Shown here: positions 31,879 to 41,217 of the stretch, piece by piece
How positions within the stretch are numbered: the first letter of the stretch is position 1
Layout of the letters: each line of letters begins with the position of its first letter
Assembly (NCBI GenBank): GCA_016931255.1
Contig: JAFGFG010000009.1
Span: 1 to 64,000, forward strand
Direction of reading: 5' to 3'
Length of the DNA: 64,000 bases
DNA from: Candidatus Aenigmatarchaeota archaeon
GTDB taxonomy: Archaea; Aenigmatarchaeota; Aenigmatarchaeia; QMZP01; JAFGSV01
Notes under the pieces: model-generated
What the model was told of the DNA's origin: nothing
Databases searched by the model: none
What the model saw: the letters and a program-made list of their open reading frames with translations, nothing else
Position numbers and translations under genes: made by a program

Positions 31879-32643
31879 ATGAGAAAGCGAGGTCTGCCGG
31901 AAAGGGGTGAGATGGTTGTCTGCGAGATAACCAAGATAAATCCCAATTCCGTTTATGCGAAGCTTCTTGAATATGACAGAAGCGGAATGATACACGTCTC
32001 GGAGATAGCCAAGCGATGGGTCAAGGACATCCGTGAGTTCGTAAAGCTCAGGCAGCTCGTTGTGTGCAGTGTCGGCCGCGCTGATGAGAATGATATTTCT
32101 CTTTCACTGAAAAGGGTGAACAAGAATCAGGGAGACAGGAAACTCCAGGAATACAAGAAGGAGATGAATGCTGAGAAGTTCCTTGAGCAGATAGCCAAGC
32201 AGCTGGGAAAGACACTCGAGGAAGCATTCGAGGAAGTCGGTTATGACCTTGAGGAGAAGTTCGGTTCAGTAAACAAGTCCTTCGAAACAGCCCTGAGGAA
32301 TCCCAACCTTCTCGCAGAGAAGGGGATAAACAAGGAATGGGCGGACGCCATCACCGAAATGGCCAAGAAGAATTATGTTGAGAAGACTTACGAGGTGAAG
32401 TCCAAACTCAATCTCGTCAGTTATGCTGAGAACGGCATGGAAGTTATCAAGGGCGCACTCATGAAGGCTGCGGAAAATGGGCTTGATGTAAGGTACATAT
32501 CCGCACCCAAATACCAGATCACCGGAACCGGCAAAAACATAAAGGAAGTCAAGGAGCTTGTCGAAAACGTAAGCAGGGAAGTGGTCGGGAAAGTAGAAAA
32601 GTCCGGAGGGGAGTGTAGCTTCGTCCTTGAGGGGAAGAACTGA
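31879..32643 (+). CDS. eif2a: Translation initiation factor aIF2 alpha subunit
   Basis: 254 residues. The N-terminal S1 domain (GEMVVCEITKINPNSVYAKL, DRSGMIHVSEIAKRWV), a helical middle domain and a C-terminal alpha/beta domain (GLDVRYISAPKYQITGTG) are as in archaeal aIF2alpha. In most archaea nop10 follows; here srp54 begins 20 nt later instead. Confidence 0.94.
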   Translation: MRKRGLPERGEMVVCEITKINPNSVYAKLLEYDRSGMIHVSEIAKRWVKDIREFVKLRQLVVCSVGRADENDISLSLKRVNKNQGDRKLQEYKKEMNAEKFLEQIAKQLGKTLEEAFEEVGYDLEEKFGSVNKSFETALRNPNLLAEKGINKEWADAITEMAKKNYVEKTYEVKSKLNLVSYAENGMEVIKGALMKAAENGLDVRYISAPKYQITGTGKNIKEVKELVENVSREVVGKVEKSGGECSFVLEGKN

Positions 32644-32662
32644 ATTCTCCACAGGTGGTACC

Positions 32663-33994
32663 ATGGTTCTCGATACATTCGGAGACTCGATAAAGAAGAT
32701 TTTCAGTAAAGTTACTGGTTACTCTTTAGTAGACAAGGAAAAGGTCGATGCGCTTGTCATAGAGCTGCAGAGAGCGCTGATACAGGCTGATGTTGACATA
32801 GAGTTGATAGCAGAGCTTTCCGGAAGGATAAAGAACAACGTTCTCAAGAAAGATCTTCCCAAGGGCATGAGCATGAAGGAGGTCCTTGTCAAGAACCTAT
32901 ATGATGAACTGGTGTGGTTCCTCGGAGAAAAGAGCAATGGTCTTGAGCTGAAGAAGCAGCGCATACTTCTCATAGGGCTTTTCGGTGCCGGAAAAACAAC
33001 TGCAGCCGGAAAGCTTGCGAAATGGTTCCAGACACGCGGTCTTCAGGCAGGTCTTGTTGCATGCGATGTTCACAGGCCCGCAGCCCAGGACCAGCTTGAG
33101 CAGAACGCAAAAAGGATAAACGCGCCTGTCTACAGGGACGGCAAGGGCGCAGACGGCGTGGCAAAGGAAGCTGTCAAAAAGTCAAAGGAACATGTGATGA
33201 TTTTCGACTCTGCGGGGCGTGATGCGCTTGACGGTGAACTCGCAAAGGAACTGAAGGCCCTGAGCAAGACGGTTAACCCCGACGAGGTCTTCCTTGTCAT
33301 ACCCGCTGAGCTTGGACAGGCCGCGCGGACGCAGGCATCCGAATTCTCAAAGCTTGTTGGCATAACAGGCATAATAATAACAAAAATGGACGGCACTGCA
33401 AAGGGCGGTGCCGCGCTGGCTGCATGCAGGGCAGCGGGTACGAGCGTCCGTTTCATTGGAACAGGCGAGAAGATAGGCGACCTTGAAGTCTACGACCCGA
33501 AGCGTTTCATCGGAAGGCTAATCGGATACGGCGACATTGAAGGACTCATGGAAAAGGCAAAAGAAGCAGGCATGAGCGAGGATGTCGCAAAGAGGATAAT
33601 GGACGGGAAGTTCACAATGAGGGATTTTCAGGAGCAGATAAAGTCAATGAAAGGAATGGGTTCCATGACCAAGATGCTCGATATGCTTCCCGGCGGTTCC
33701 TCTGCATTGAAGAAGAAGCTTCCTGATGGTTTCCTCAGCAATCAAGAAGAAAAAATGAAGAAATGGGAATTTGCTATAAATTCCATGACACCCCATGAGA
33801 GGGAGAATCCCGAAGACATAACCTCCAGCCGCATAAAAAGGATAGCTTCAGGATCGGGCATGAGGGAGGACGAGGTCAGGCATATGATGAAGTCTTACAA
33901 GCAGATAAAGAAAGTGATGAAGATGACGAAGGGCGGGAAGGCATTCAAGCGCGGCCCGTTCGCGAATATAGCGAAGCAGTTTGGGATGGGATGA
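32663..33994 (+). CDS. srp54: Signal recognition particle protein SRP54
   Basis: 443 residues. The N domain (1-~90) is followed by the G domain with GLFGAGKTTAAGKLA, DVHRPAAQDQL, DSAGRDALD and TKMDGTAKGG. The methionine-rich M domain (MKGMGSMTKMLDMLPGG to the C-terminus) binds 7S RNA and signal sequences. ATG 32663 is preceded by AGGTGG. It targets membrane proteins co-translationally; the 7S RNA gene was not seen here. Confidence 0.96.
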   Translation: MVLDTFGDSIKKIFSKVTGYSLVDKEKVDALVIELQRALIQADVDIELIAELSGRIKNNVLKKDLPKGMSMKEVLVKNLYDELVWFLGEKSNGLELKKQRILLIGLFGAGKTTAAGKLAKWFQTRGLQAGLVACDVHRPAAQDQLEQNAKRINAPVYRDGKGADGVAKEAVKKSKEHVMIFDSAGRDALDGELAKELKALSKTVNPDEVFLVIPAELGQAARTQASEFSKLVGITGIIITKMDGTAKGGAALAACRAAGTSVRFIGTGEKIGDLEVYDPKRFIGRLIGYGDIEGLMEKAKEAGMSEDVAKRIMDGKFTMRDFQEQIKSMKGMGSMTKMLDMLPGGSSALKKKLPDGFLSNQEEKMKKWEFAINSMTPHERENPEDITSSRIKRIASGSGMREDEVRHMMKSYKQIKKVMKMTKGGKAFKRGPFANIAKQFGMG

Positions 33995-33996
33995 TT

Positions 33997-35628
33997 ATGA
34001 AGGTTACGATAGCTCAGCTGAATCCTGTGGTCGGGGACATAGACGGCAACCTTAAGAAAGCAAAGGATGTGCTCTCCAATGCCGGTGGCACGGACCTCGT
34101 GGTATTTCCTGAGATGTTCCTAACAGGATATCCGCCGAGGGACCTTCTCGAAAAGAAGTATTTCATAGAGAGGTCTATGAAGGCTGTTGAGAAGCTTGCG
34201 AAGGCTTCGGAGAATTACGATTTCGGTATAATAGTAGGTGTTCCTGAGAAGAACGGGGGTAAAGAGGGAATGGGGCTTTACAATACTGCTGTTCTCCTGC
34301 ATAAGGGGAAAAAGAAAATAGTTCAGCGAAAATCACTCCTCCCAACTTATGACGTATTCGATGAGGCAAGATATTTCGATCCCGCAGATAAGATAGATGT
34401 TGTCGGTTTCGGTGATGAAAAAATAGGGATTTCGATTTGCGAGGATGCATGGAATGACCCTCAGCTCTGGCACAGGCGGCACTATGACTTCAATCCCATA
34501 GAAGAGCTTGCAAAGAAAGGCGCTACCCTGATGATAAACATATCAGCCTCGCCGTTTCATCTAGGGAAAGGCCGCATAAGATACAGGCTTGTCAGCAATC
34601 ATTCAAAGAAGCACGGTGTCCCATTCATCTACGTCAATCAGGTGGGGGCGAATGACGAACTGATATTCGACGGAAGGAGTATATTCACTGACTCAGATGG
34701 AAAACTGGTGACATCACTTCCTCCATTTAAGGAAACGGTTGTCACAGTCGACACAAAAGAAAAGGGTAAATCCGAATACATCGAGGAGGGAGAAATGGAG
34801 AGCCTCGAAAGCGCTCTTGTTCTTGGAGTGGGCGATTACTTCAGGAAGTGTGGATTCAGGGAAGCGGTTGTCGGACTTTCAGGAGGCATAGATTCTGCTG
34901 TGACATGTGCACTGGCTGTCAAAGCACTCGGAAAAGAGAATGTACTGGGAATATCGATGCCTTCCAGATTCTCGTCCACGGGAAGCGTTGACGACTCCGA
35001 GAGGCTCGCAAAAAATCTTGGCATAGAATTCAAGGTTATACCAATAAAGGAAGTGCATGATTCTTATATTGCCACGCTGAAGGAACATTTCAAGGGGAAG
35101 AAGGAAGACGTTACAGAAGAAAACATCCAAGCAAGGATAAGGGGAAATCTCCTCATGGCGTTCTCGAACAAGTTCGGGCATCTCGTGCTCTCAACCGGCA
35201 ACAAGAGCGAGGTTTCTGTCGGCTACTGCACACTTTACGGAGATATGACAGGAGGACTTTCCGTGATATCGGATGTCCCAAAGACAATGGTATATGAACT
35301 TGCCAGATACATCAACAGGAATAAAGAGATAATTCCCAAAGAGACCATAGAGAAACCGCCTTCTGCAGAGCTGAGACCCAATCAGAAGGATCAGGACAGC
35401 CTTCCGCCTTATGATATACTCGACGAAATACTGAAGTATTATGTTGATGAAAGGCTTTCATCGGATGAAATAAAGAGTAAAGGATTCAACAAGGACACAG
35501 TTGACTGGGTTATAAGGACTGTCAACAGGAACGAATACAAGAGAAAGCAGGCTGCTCCCGGACTGAAGGTCACTTCCAAGGCTTTTGGTCAGGGACGAAG
35601 GATACCAATAGCTGCAAAGCACGAATGA
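33997..35628 (+). CDS. nadE: Glutamine-dependent NAD+ synthetase
   Basis: 543 residues, two domains. The N-terminal nitrilase-type glutaminase supplies ammonia, with catalytic Glu in FPEMFLTGYPP, Lys in QRKSLLPTYDVFDE and Cys in ISICEDAW. The C-terminal NAD synthase has the PPi loop GLSGGIDSAVT and STGNKSEVSVGYCTLYGD. It converts deamido-NAD to NAD. Many archaea have only the ammonia-dependent enzyme, so the fused form is of note. An ATG two codons upstream overlaps the srp54 stop, and either may be used. Confidence 0.95.
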   Translation: MKVTIAQLNPVVGDIDGNLKKAKDVLSNAGGTDLVVFPEMFLTGYPPRDLLEKKYFIERSMKAVEKLAKASENYDFGIIVGVPEKNGGKEGMGLYNTAVLLHKGKKKIVQRKSLLPTYDVFDEARYFDPADKIDVVGFGDEKIGISICEDAWNDPQLWHRRHYDFNPIEELAKKGATLMINISASPFHLGKGRIRYRLVSNHSKKHGVPFIYVNQVGANDELIFDGRSIFTDSDGKLVTSLPPFKETVVTVDTKEKGKSEYIEEGEMESLESALVLGVGDYFRKCGFREAVVGLSGGIDSAVTCALAVKALGKENVLGISMPSRFSSTGSVDDSERLAKNLGIEFKVIPIKEVHDSYIATLKEHFKGKKEDVTEENIQARIRGNLLMAFSNKFGHLVLSTGNKSEVSVGYCTLYGDMTGGLSVISDVPKTMVYELARYINRNKEIIPKETIEKPPSAELRPNQKDQDSLPPYDILDEILKYYVDERLSSDEIKSKGFNKDTVDWVIRTVNRNEYKRKQAAPGLKVTSKAFGQGRRIPIAAKHE

Positions 35629-35690
35629 TTTAATTATTAGCGAGTAGTGATTAAATAAATATTTATAAATATGTCATTCATAGATTTTCT

Positions 35691-36437
35691 ATGTCAAATA
35701 GCATGGTTAGCATTCCGAGGCTAAAAATATATGGTGCAGGAGACTTCAACAGGAATGTTCCATACTTTCTGGAAGGCGATATTTCGCCTGAGATAAATAA
35801 CTACGAAAAGAAGTTCTTGGATATTCATAAGGAAACAATAACACTCGGCGAGCAGGCAGGATTGTGGAATTCTTATCTCTTATCAGAGCTTGGCGAACTC
35901 GATCTCGGGGAAGCAAAGAACGCAATCTATTCAGTGTTCGAAGGCATCGGCGGTGGAAACTTCACAAATGACGCATGCAACTATGATGGTGGGATAAAGC
36001 TCAAAAAATCCAAGAAAACGGACAGGTCAGTCGAGTGGATAATACACCCTGAAAGTTTCGAGAAGAAGAACGGCATATGGGTAGCAAAGATTGGTCCGGA
36101 TTCCGAAGTTAAACATATTATTATTCCTTCATCTGGTTATGTACAACTTACATGTGATGGAGCATTCAGGCCTGATACAGGAACACCATTTTCCACTGTG
36201 AAACTTCGGCCTGACGCTGTCAAGTCATGGATAGATGCCGGATACAGTCCTGAATTCGCAGAAAAAGCTGTTACACACTTTTATTGTAGGCACGAAGGAA
36301 AAGGAACAACTTCTGTTGGTCGCTGGAATAAGGGCGACCACTATGGGCAGTTCAATCTTTATGCCGTATATGACCCAGACTATGGTGGAACTGATTTCGG
36401 ATCACTTGCGCTAGAATCAATCTCAGTGAAAAAGTAA
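35691..36437 (+). CDS. Unknown 248-residue protein
   Basis: A soluble protein with glycine-rich and aromatic segments (VFEGIGGGNFTNDACNYDGG) and several short beta-like stretches. The C-terminal half includes HFYCRHEGKGTTSVGRW and YDPDYGGTDFG. No signal peptide or known motif. A strong TATA box (ATTTATAAAT, 35661-35670) lies ~27 nt before ATG, giving a leaderless mRNA. Style and AT content resemble the products at 25934 and 47372. Confidence 0.6.
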   Translation: MSNSMVSIPRLKIYGAGDFNRNVPYFLEGDISPEINNYEKKFLDIHKETITLGEQAGLWNSYLLSELGELDLGEAKNAIYSVFEGIGGGNFTNDACNYDGGIKLKKSKKTDRSVEWIIHPESFEKKNGIWVAKIGPDSEVKHIIIPSSGYVQLTCDGAFRPDTGTPFSTVKLRPDAVKSWIDAGYSPEFAEKAVTHFYCRHEGKGTTSVGRWNKGDHYGQFNLYAVYDPDYGGTDFGSLALESISVKK

Positions 36438-36492
36438 GAATCATGAACACGCAAAATTACTATTTAAATACACTCTTCTTTTCATCTTCTTT

Positions 36493-37677
36493 ATGAAAAA
36501 CATAAATACTGGAAAGAAGCGTTCCAAGAACGAATGTACATTTGCCAAGTCCGAGATTATAGAATTGGCTACAAATATTCTTAAGAGAGGCAATGTGTGC
36601 AACCACTGCCTCGGTAGACAGTTCGCGCATGTCTCTACAGGGATGACAAACAAAGAGCGCGGAGCTGCTATAAGGACTCACCTGAAGAAGAAAGAGAACA
36701 TCAAATGCGAAGTATGCGGTGACATATTCAGAAAGCTCGACAAGTATGCTGATGCCGCAGCAGCCCGGATGAAAAAGCTCGAATACAGTACATTCCTTGT
36801 GGGAACAATCCTCAGCAGCGAACTGATTTCGGAGGAAGAAAGCCTCTGGGAAGATGTTGGAATAGAATACTGCGAATCAATAAAGAGCGAGCTTAACAGG
36901 GAACTCGGAAAGGTCATATATGACAGGGTCAAAAAGGAGCACGATCCAAAGATGCCGGATGTGACAGTGATACTTAATCTTGACAAAGACCGGATAGAAC
37001 TGAATGTATCCTCACTTTTCATAAGAGGTGAATACAACAAATTCAAGAGAGGTCTTCCCCAGACCAAGTGGGACAAGTACGACGAAACCCTTGAGGATGT
37101 CATAGCAGCGCCATTCATGCTGGCAACAGGCGGTGACGGCCATTCCCTTCACGCAAGTGGAAGGGAGGACATCGACGCTTTATGCTTCGGGGGAAGGCCT
37201 TTTGTCCTTGAGATAAAGAATCCTGTAAAAAGAAACATAGACCTGAAGAAGATGGCAGCTTCTGTCAAAAAGACAGGCAAGGCCGAGATACTGGGATTAA
37301 AATTTGCCGACAGAAGGGAAGTCGTTAAAGTGAAGAGCATGCAGAACGACAAGAGCTACAGGGCGCTCGTTGAATTTGCGAAACCAGTCAAGGACATTGA
37401 AAAACTCGGCGAGCTTAACAATACGGTCATAAATCAGCGCACTCCCCACAGGGTTGAGCACAGAAGGGCTGATAAGGTGAGGAAAAGGAAGGTGCTTGGC
37501 ATATCCTGGAAGAGGATTAATAATAAAAGCTTTGAGTTACTAATAAAAGGAGAAGCTGGGTTATACATAAAGGAACTGGTAAGCGGCGATGACGGAAGGT
37601 CGAAGCCGTCTGTTTCCGGTTTACTCAAGAATCCGGCAGTTGTCAAGGAACTTGATGTAGTTAAGATATGGAAATGA
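36493..37677 (+). CDS. pus10: tRNA pseudouridine synthase Pus10
   Basis: 394 residues. It forms pseudouridine 54/55 in the tRNA T-loop in archaea. The N-terminal zinc/THUMP part has CNHCLGRQFAHVSTGMTN and CEVCGDIF. The catalytic aspartate lies in ASGREDIDALCFGGRPFVLEI. The RTPHRVEHRRADKVRKRKV and YIKELVSGDDGR motifs are characteristic. It is followed closely by eL21. Confidence 0.94.
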   Translation: MKNINTGKKRSKNECTFAKSEIIELATNILKRGNVCNHCLGRQFAHVSTGMTNKERGAAIRTHLKKKENIKCEVCGDIFRKLDKYADAAAARMKKLEYSTFLVGTILSSELISEEESLWEDVGIEYCESIKSELNRELGKVIYDRVKKEHDPKMPDVTVILNLDKDRIELNVSSLFIRGEYNKFKRGLPQTKWDKYDETLEDVIAAPFMLATGGDGHSLHASGREDIDALCFGGRPFVLEIKNPVKRNIDLKKMAASVKKTGKAEILGLKFADRREVVKVKSMQNDKSYRALVEFAKPVKDIEKLGELNNTVINQRTPHRVEHRRADKVRKRKVLGISWKRINNKSFELLIKGEAGLYIKELVSGDDGRSKPSVSGLLKNPAVVKELDVVKIWK

Positions 37678-37681
37678 TAAT

Positions 37682-37972
37682 ATGGTAAAGTCATCAAAGG
37701 GACTCAGGGCAGGAACAAGGAAGAAGTTCACAAAGAATCTTCGTGACAAATTCACAGTTACACCCTACCTCATGGAGTTCAATGAAAATGACAGAGTAAC
37801 TGTTATGCCAAAGCCTTCGTCAGTCAGCGGAATGCCGCATTTCAGGTTCAAGGGTGCAGCAGGCATAGTGACCGGAAAGAGAGGGACTGCATACACAGTC
37901 GAAGTTAAGATTGGGAACAAGAAAAAGACAGTAATTACAAAGCCAGAGCATCTTGTCCCGGTAAAAGTTTAG
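37682..37972 (+). CDS. rpl21e: Ribosomal protein eL21
   Basis: 96 residues, basic. RAGTRKKFTKNLRDK at the N-terminus and FKGAAGIVTGKRGTAYTVEV are diagnostic. It begins 4 nt after pus10 and is followed 8 nt later by rpoF, the conserved archaeal rpl21e-rpoF pair. Confidence 0.95.
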   Translation: MVKSSKGLRAGTRKKFTKNLRDKFTVTPYLMEFNENDRVTVMPKPSSVSGMPHFRFKGAAGIVTGKRGTAYTVEVKIGNKKKTVITKPEHLVPVKV

Positions 37973-37980
37973 GTGATATT

Positions 37981-38310
37981 ATGGAAATAAAGAACGAAAA
38001 AGTTGTAACTTCGTATGACGCTAAGGCTATCCTGAAGAAGAGAGAGAAGGAAAGTGAGCTTAATTATGAGCAGAAGAATGCGCTTGATTATCTCAGCAAG
38101 TTCTGCAAGCTTCCCGAGAAGGACATAAAAGCACTCGTGGAAAGACTTTCTAAGATAGAAAAGCTTCTTGACAGGCATGTTGTCGCAATAGTGGAGACCA
38201 TGCCCAAGGACGACGACGATCTCAGGCTGCTGTTCGCAAATGAGAGGATAGTCCTTGAGGACAACGAGAAAAAGCAGATTCTCAGCGCTGTGAAAAGTCT
38301 TGGCAAATGA
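37981..38310 (+). CDS. rpoF: RNA polymerase subunit Rpo4 (RpoF)
   Basis: 109 residues, helical. It forms the polymerase stalk with Rpo7. The VTSYDAKAILKKREKESELNYEQKN start and the C-terminal HRDC-like helices are typical. DUF655, which usually follows, is encoded elsewhere (27183). Confidence 0.92.
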   Translation: MEIKNEKVVTSYDAKAILKKREKESELNYEQKNALDYLSKFCKLPEKDIKALVERLSKIEKLLDRHVVAIVETMPKDDDDLRLLFANERIVLEDNEKKQILSAVKSLGK

Positions 38311-38363
38311 ATGTATTGGAAGATGCCAGTTTTGGTCTTTTATATGTATACTCCACTACCGAT

Positions 38364-38376
38364 AAGTTTATAAATA
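38364..38376 (+). promoter_or_regulatory. Promoter of tfb
   Basis: AAGTTTATAAATA is an excellent BRE/TATA match and predicts a start near 38400. That leaves a ~30-nt leader with Shine-Dalgarno GAGGAG just before ATG 38431. Confidence 0.65.
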
Positions 38377-38430
38377 GCTTGGGTGATAGTTTATATCACT
38401 TTACTCGTATATTCACTAAAGAGGAGTAAC

Positions 38431-39405
38431 ATGGAACAAAAAACTGAAGAAAATGCTGGAGAAAAACCTGAAGAAAAAAAGAAGCCTACATGCCCTGAAT
38501 GCAATAGCGAGAACATACAGTTCGACCCTAACAGGGGCGAATCTGTCTGCATGAAGTGCGGACTTGTTGTTGACGAAGCAGCAATCGACGTTACTCAGGA
38601 ATGGAGAGCATTCGACGAAGACCAGAGATCCAGAAGGGTCAGAACAGGTGCTCCGCTTACTCCCACAAAGCACGACCAAGGTATAACAACTGAAATGGGT
38701 AAAGGCCGTGGCGAATTATTTAAAGTGGCTCCGAAGAAGAGAGCGCAGTACTACAGGCTTACCAAATGGCACAAGAGGCTCATAAAGTCAAAAGACAGGA
38801 ACCTCTCATTCGCATTCTCAGAACTTCAGAGGCTTATATCATTCTTAGGACTTTCCCAGTCTATACACGAGAAGGTCGCCAAGCTGTACGAAAAGGCAGT
38901 TGAGGGCGGTCTTGTAAGGGGAAGAAGCACAGAGTCCATAATCGCAGCGCTCCTTTATACTGTATGCCGTGAGGAAGGTGCTCCAAGGACACTTGACGAG
39001 ATATCGAAGGCGTCCGGGATAAACAGGCGTGACATAGGCAAGACCTACAGGTATGTCGCCAGGAAGCTGGGGATGAGGATACTGCCTGCAAAGTCGCAGG
39101 ATTATGTTCCGAGGTTCGGTTCACTTCTCGGTCTTTCCGAAAGGGTTCAGGTAAGGGCAGTCCATGTTCTGGATGAGGCAAGCCAGTATGATGTCACATC
39201 AGGAAAGGGCCCGATTGGTGTCGCAGCAGCAGCCCTTTACATTGCAGCTGTTCTCGGCGGCGAGAAGAAGACACAGAGAGAAGTTGCCGATGCCATAGGC
39301 GTGACAGAGGTGACCATAAGAAACCGCTACAAGGAAATCGTTGACAAGCTCGGCATCAGGGAAGAAGTGGAAGAGAAGGTCAAAGAAGAGGAAGACAGCA
39401 ACTAG
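38431..39405 (+). CDS. tfb: Transcription initiation factor B (TFB)
   Basis: 324 residues. An acidic/lysine-rich N-terminal extension precedes the zinc ribbon CPECNSENI...CMKCGLV (~residues 21-43), the B-reader EWRAFDEDQRSRRVRTGAP, and two cyclin repeats (LQRLISFLGLSQSIHEKV..., FGSLLGLSERVQVRAVHVL...). It recruits RNA polymerase to TBP-bound promoters such as those seen here. ATG 38431 follows GAGGAG. Confidence 0.96.
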   Translation: MEQKTEENAGEKPEEKKKPTCPECNSENIQFDPNRGESVCMKCGLVVDEAAIDVTQEWRAFDEDQRSRRVRTGAPLTPTKHDQGITTEMGKGRGELFKVAPKKRAQYYRLTKWHKRLIKSKDRNLSFAFSELQRLISFLGLSQSIHEKVAKLYEKAVEGGLVRGRSTESIIAALLYTVCREEGAPRTLDEISKASGINRRDIGKTYRYVARKLGMRILPAKSQDYVPRFGSLLGLSERVQVRAVHVLDEASQYDVTSGKGPIGVAAAALYIAAVLGGEKKTQREVADAIGVTEVTIRNRYKEIVDKLGIREEVEEKVKEEEDSN

Positions 39406-39449
39406 ACTGTCACCTAAACTTTTATAGCATTTATTGTATTAGAAAAACT

Positions 39450-41216
39450 ATGAGAAATGCGAATTTCGCTTTCTATGGAAAACAGGCTGTCATTTATAAC
39501 AACGGTGTGATACCTGACACAAGTGAAGAGCTTGTGTTGTCAGGCCTTTTTGAGCATGTTTTCATGGATTACATGCAGCATCTCCGCGAGAGGGATTCAC
39601 CGCTTTTCGATATTGTTCCAAAGGGCATCAGCCGAAAGAAGCAGGACAGTCTGATGCTGATGATAATCAGAAAGCTCACGCACATGAGGCACGACGAGGT
39701 GGCAATGGCATTCCCTCAGGCAAGGGAAGTCTTCAGGGACACATACATGCTTAATGAATTTGTCGAGAAGCTTTACAATTTCTGGAGAAGCTTCGAACGA
39801 TTCTTCATATGTTATTCGCTCGAAGGCGGGGGCGAAGACCAGGAATACGACAAGCGGCCTTACAGGACGTTCAACCATACAATCGAGATACTTAATCACC
39901 TTACAAGGACGGCTTACAGGGATATATGCGAGAACATAACAGGGGAACATCCCAGAGTCTACAGGCAGGTAGCTGCAGGCTGTCAGATAGGCGTTATAGC
40001 GGGCGAGAAGGAAATGCCTCTCGGAAAAAAGTATGCAAATATGTCTGCTGTTCCTGTGATAAGGCAGGTCTTCATGTCGCCGCCTCTCATTCTTGACCCG
40101 ACGATGAACAAACGGTCAGGTATTTTCAGGGAAGTCAATGAGAATCCATTGGAGGGTGTTGATTTCACATCAGGGGAATGGCTGTGCTATCCTGCAAAGG
40201 TATGCGATACCCTGATTCATGTTTTCTTCCATTCGCGCTTCATGGGACTTGGCACATCACTCGCCAACCTCTTTGACCTTGCAGACGATGAAGACCTTAC
40301 AAAAAAGCCTGATGCAATATACGCATTCGGCGTGCCGATGAAGCACATGAAGAAGTACGGGAAGAATCCCACTGTATTCTTTGAGGACAGTAAGAACAAG
40401 ATTTTCGTTGGAGCTGTCCCGGGTGATGACAGCTACGGATACTTTGGATATCTCAAAAAGATGATACTTACTCTCCATAACATAGTCTCGATAAAGAAGG
40501 GCCGCCTTCCGGTTCACGGAGCTATGGTGCGTATAAGCATGAAGAACAGGAAAACCGCCAATGTTCTTGTCTGGGGAGACAGCGGCGCCGGCAAGTCCGA
40601 GACACTGGAAGCATTCAGGATGCTCGGAAAGAAATACATCCGGGACATGACAGTCATATTCGATGACATGGGCTCACTTGGAATCGACAGCAACGGAAAG
40701 GTGATTGCTTACGGCACGGAGACCGGCGCGTTCGTCAGGCTTGACGACCTCCAGCCTGGTTTTGCATTCGGAAACATGGACAGGACCATGATACACAGCC
40801 CTTACACCATAAACAGCCGTGCGATACTTCCGATAACAACCCAGTATGAAGTGACGAAAGGCCATGAAATAGATTTCCTTCTCTATGCAAACAATTACGA
40901 GAGCGTGGACGCTGAGCATCCGATACTCGAAAGGTTCAGCGGTATTGAGGATGCACTGAAGGTCTTCAGGGAGGGGGCGAGAATGGCCAAGGGCACTACA
41001 ACTGAAACAGGGCTTGTATATTCATTCTTCGCAAATCCTTTTGGCCCCGTTCAGTACAAGGACGAATACGATAGGCTTGCAAAGAAGTACTTCGATAAGG
41101 TGTTCGCTTCGAAAGTATTTGTCGGCCAGCTTCGAACGCGCTTAGGCATATCCGGCATGGAAACCAAAGGCCCGCAGGAAGCTGCTAAGGAACTATTCAG
41201 GATTATTTCAGGTTGA
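39450..41216 (+). CDS. PEPCK/HPr-kinase-fold ATP-binding protein of unknown role
   Basis: 588 residues. A P-loop GDSGAGKSE (~376-384) within RKTANVLVWGDSGAGKSETLEAFR is followed by VIFDDMGSLG, TETGAFVRLDDL and YTINSRAILPITTQYE. This pattern matches the phosphoenolpyruvate carboxykinase/HprK kinase superfamily rather than ordinary P-loop ATPases. The first ~350 residues are unlike classical PEPCK, and typical PEPCK substrate motifs are not evident. It could be a carboxykinase relative or a protein/small-molecule kinase. Leaderless start: TATA-like CTTTTATAGC near 39418 is ~27 nt before ATG. It ends 1 nt from convergent abce1. Confidence 0.7.
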   Translation: MRNANFAFYGKQAVIYNNGVIPDTSEELVLSGLFEHVFMDYMQHLRERDSPLFDIVPKGISRKKQDSLMLMIIRKLTHMRHDEVAMAFPQAREVFRDTYMLNEFVEKLYNFWRSFERFFICYSLEGGGEDQEYDKRPYRTFNHTIEILNHLTRTAYRDICENITGEHPRVYRQVAAGCQIGVIAGEKEMPLGKKYANMSAVPVIRQVFMSPPLILDPTMNKRSGIFREVNENPLEGVDFTSGEWLCYPAKVCDTLIHVFFHSRFMGLGTSLANLFDLADDEDLTKKPDAIYAFGVPMKHMKKYGKNPTVFFEDSKNKIFVGAVPGDDSYGYFGYLKKMILTLHNIVSIKKGRLPVHGAMVRISMKNRKTANVLVWGDSGAGKSETLEAFRMLGKKYIRDMTVIFDDMGSLGIDSNGKVIAYGTETGAFVRLDDLQPGFAFGNMDRTMIHSPYTINSRAILPITTQYEVTKGHEIDFLLYANNYESVDAEHPILERFSGIEDALKVFREGARMAKGTTTETGLVYSFFANPFGPVQYKDEYDRLAKKYFDKVFASKVFVGQLRTRLGISGMETKGPQEAAKELFRIISG

Positions 41217-41217
41217 A

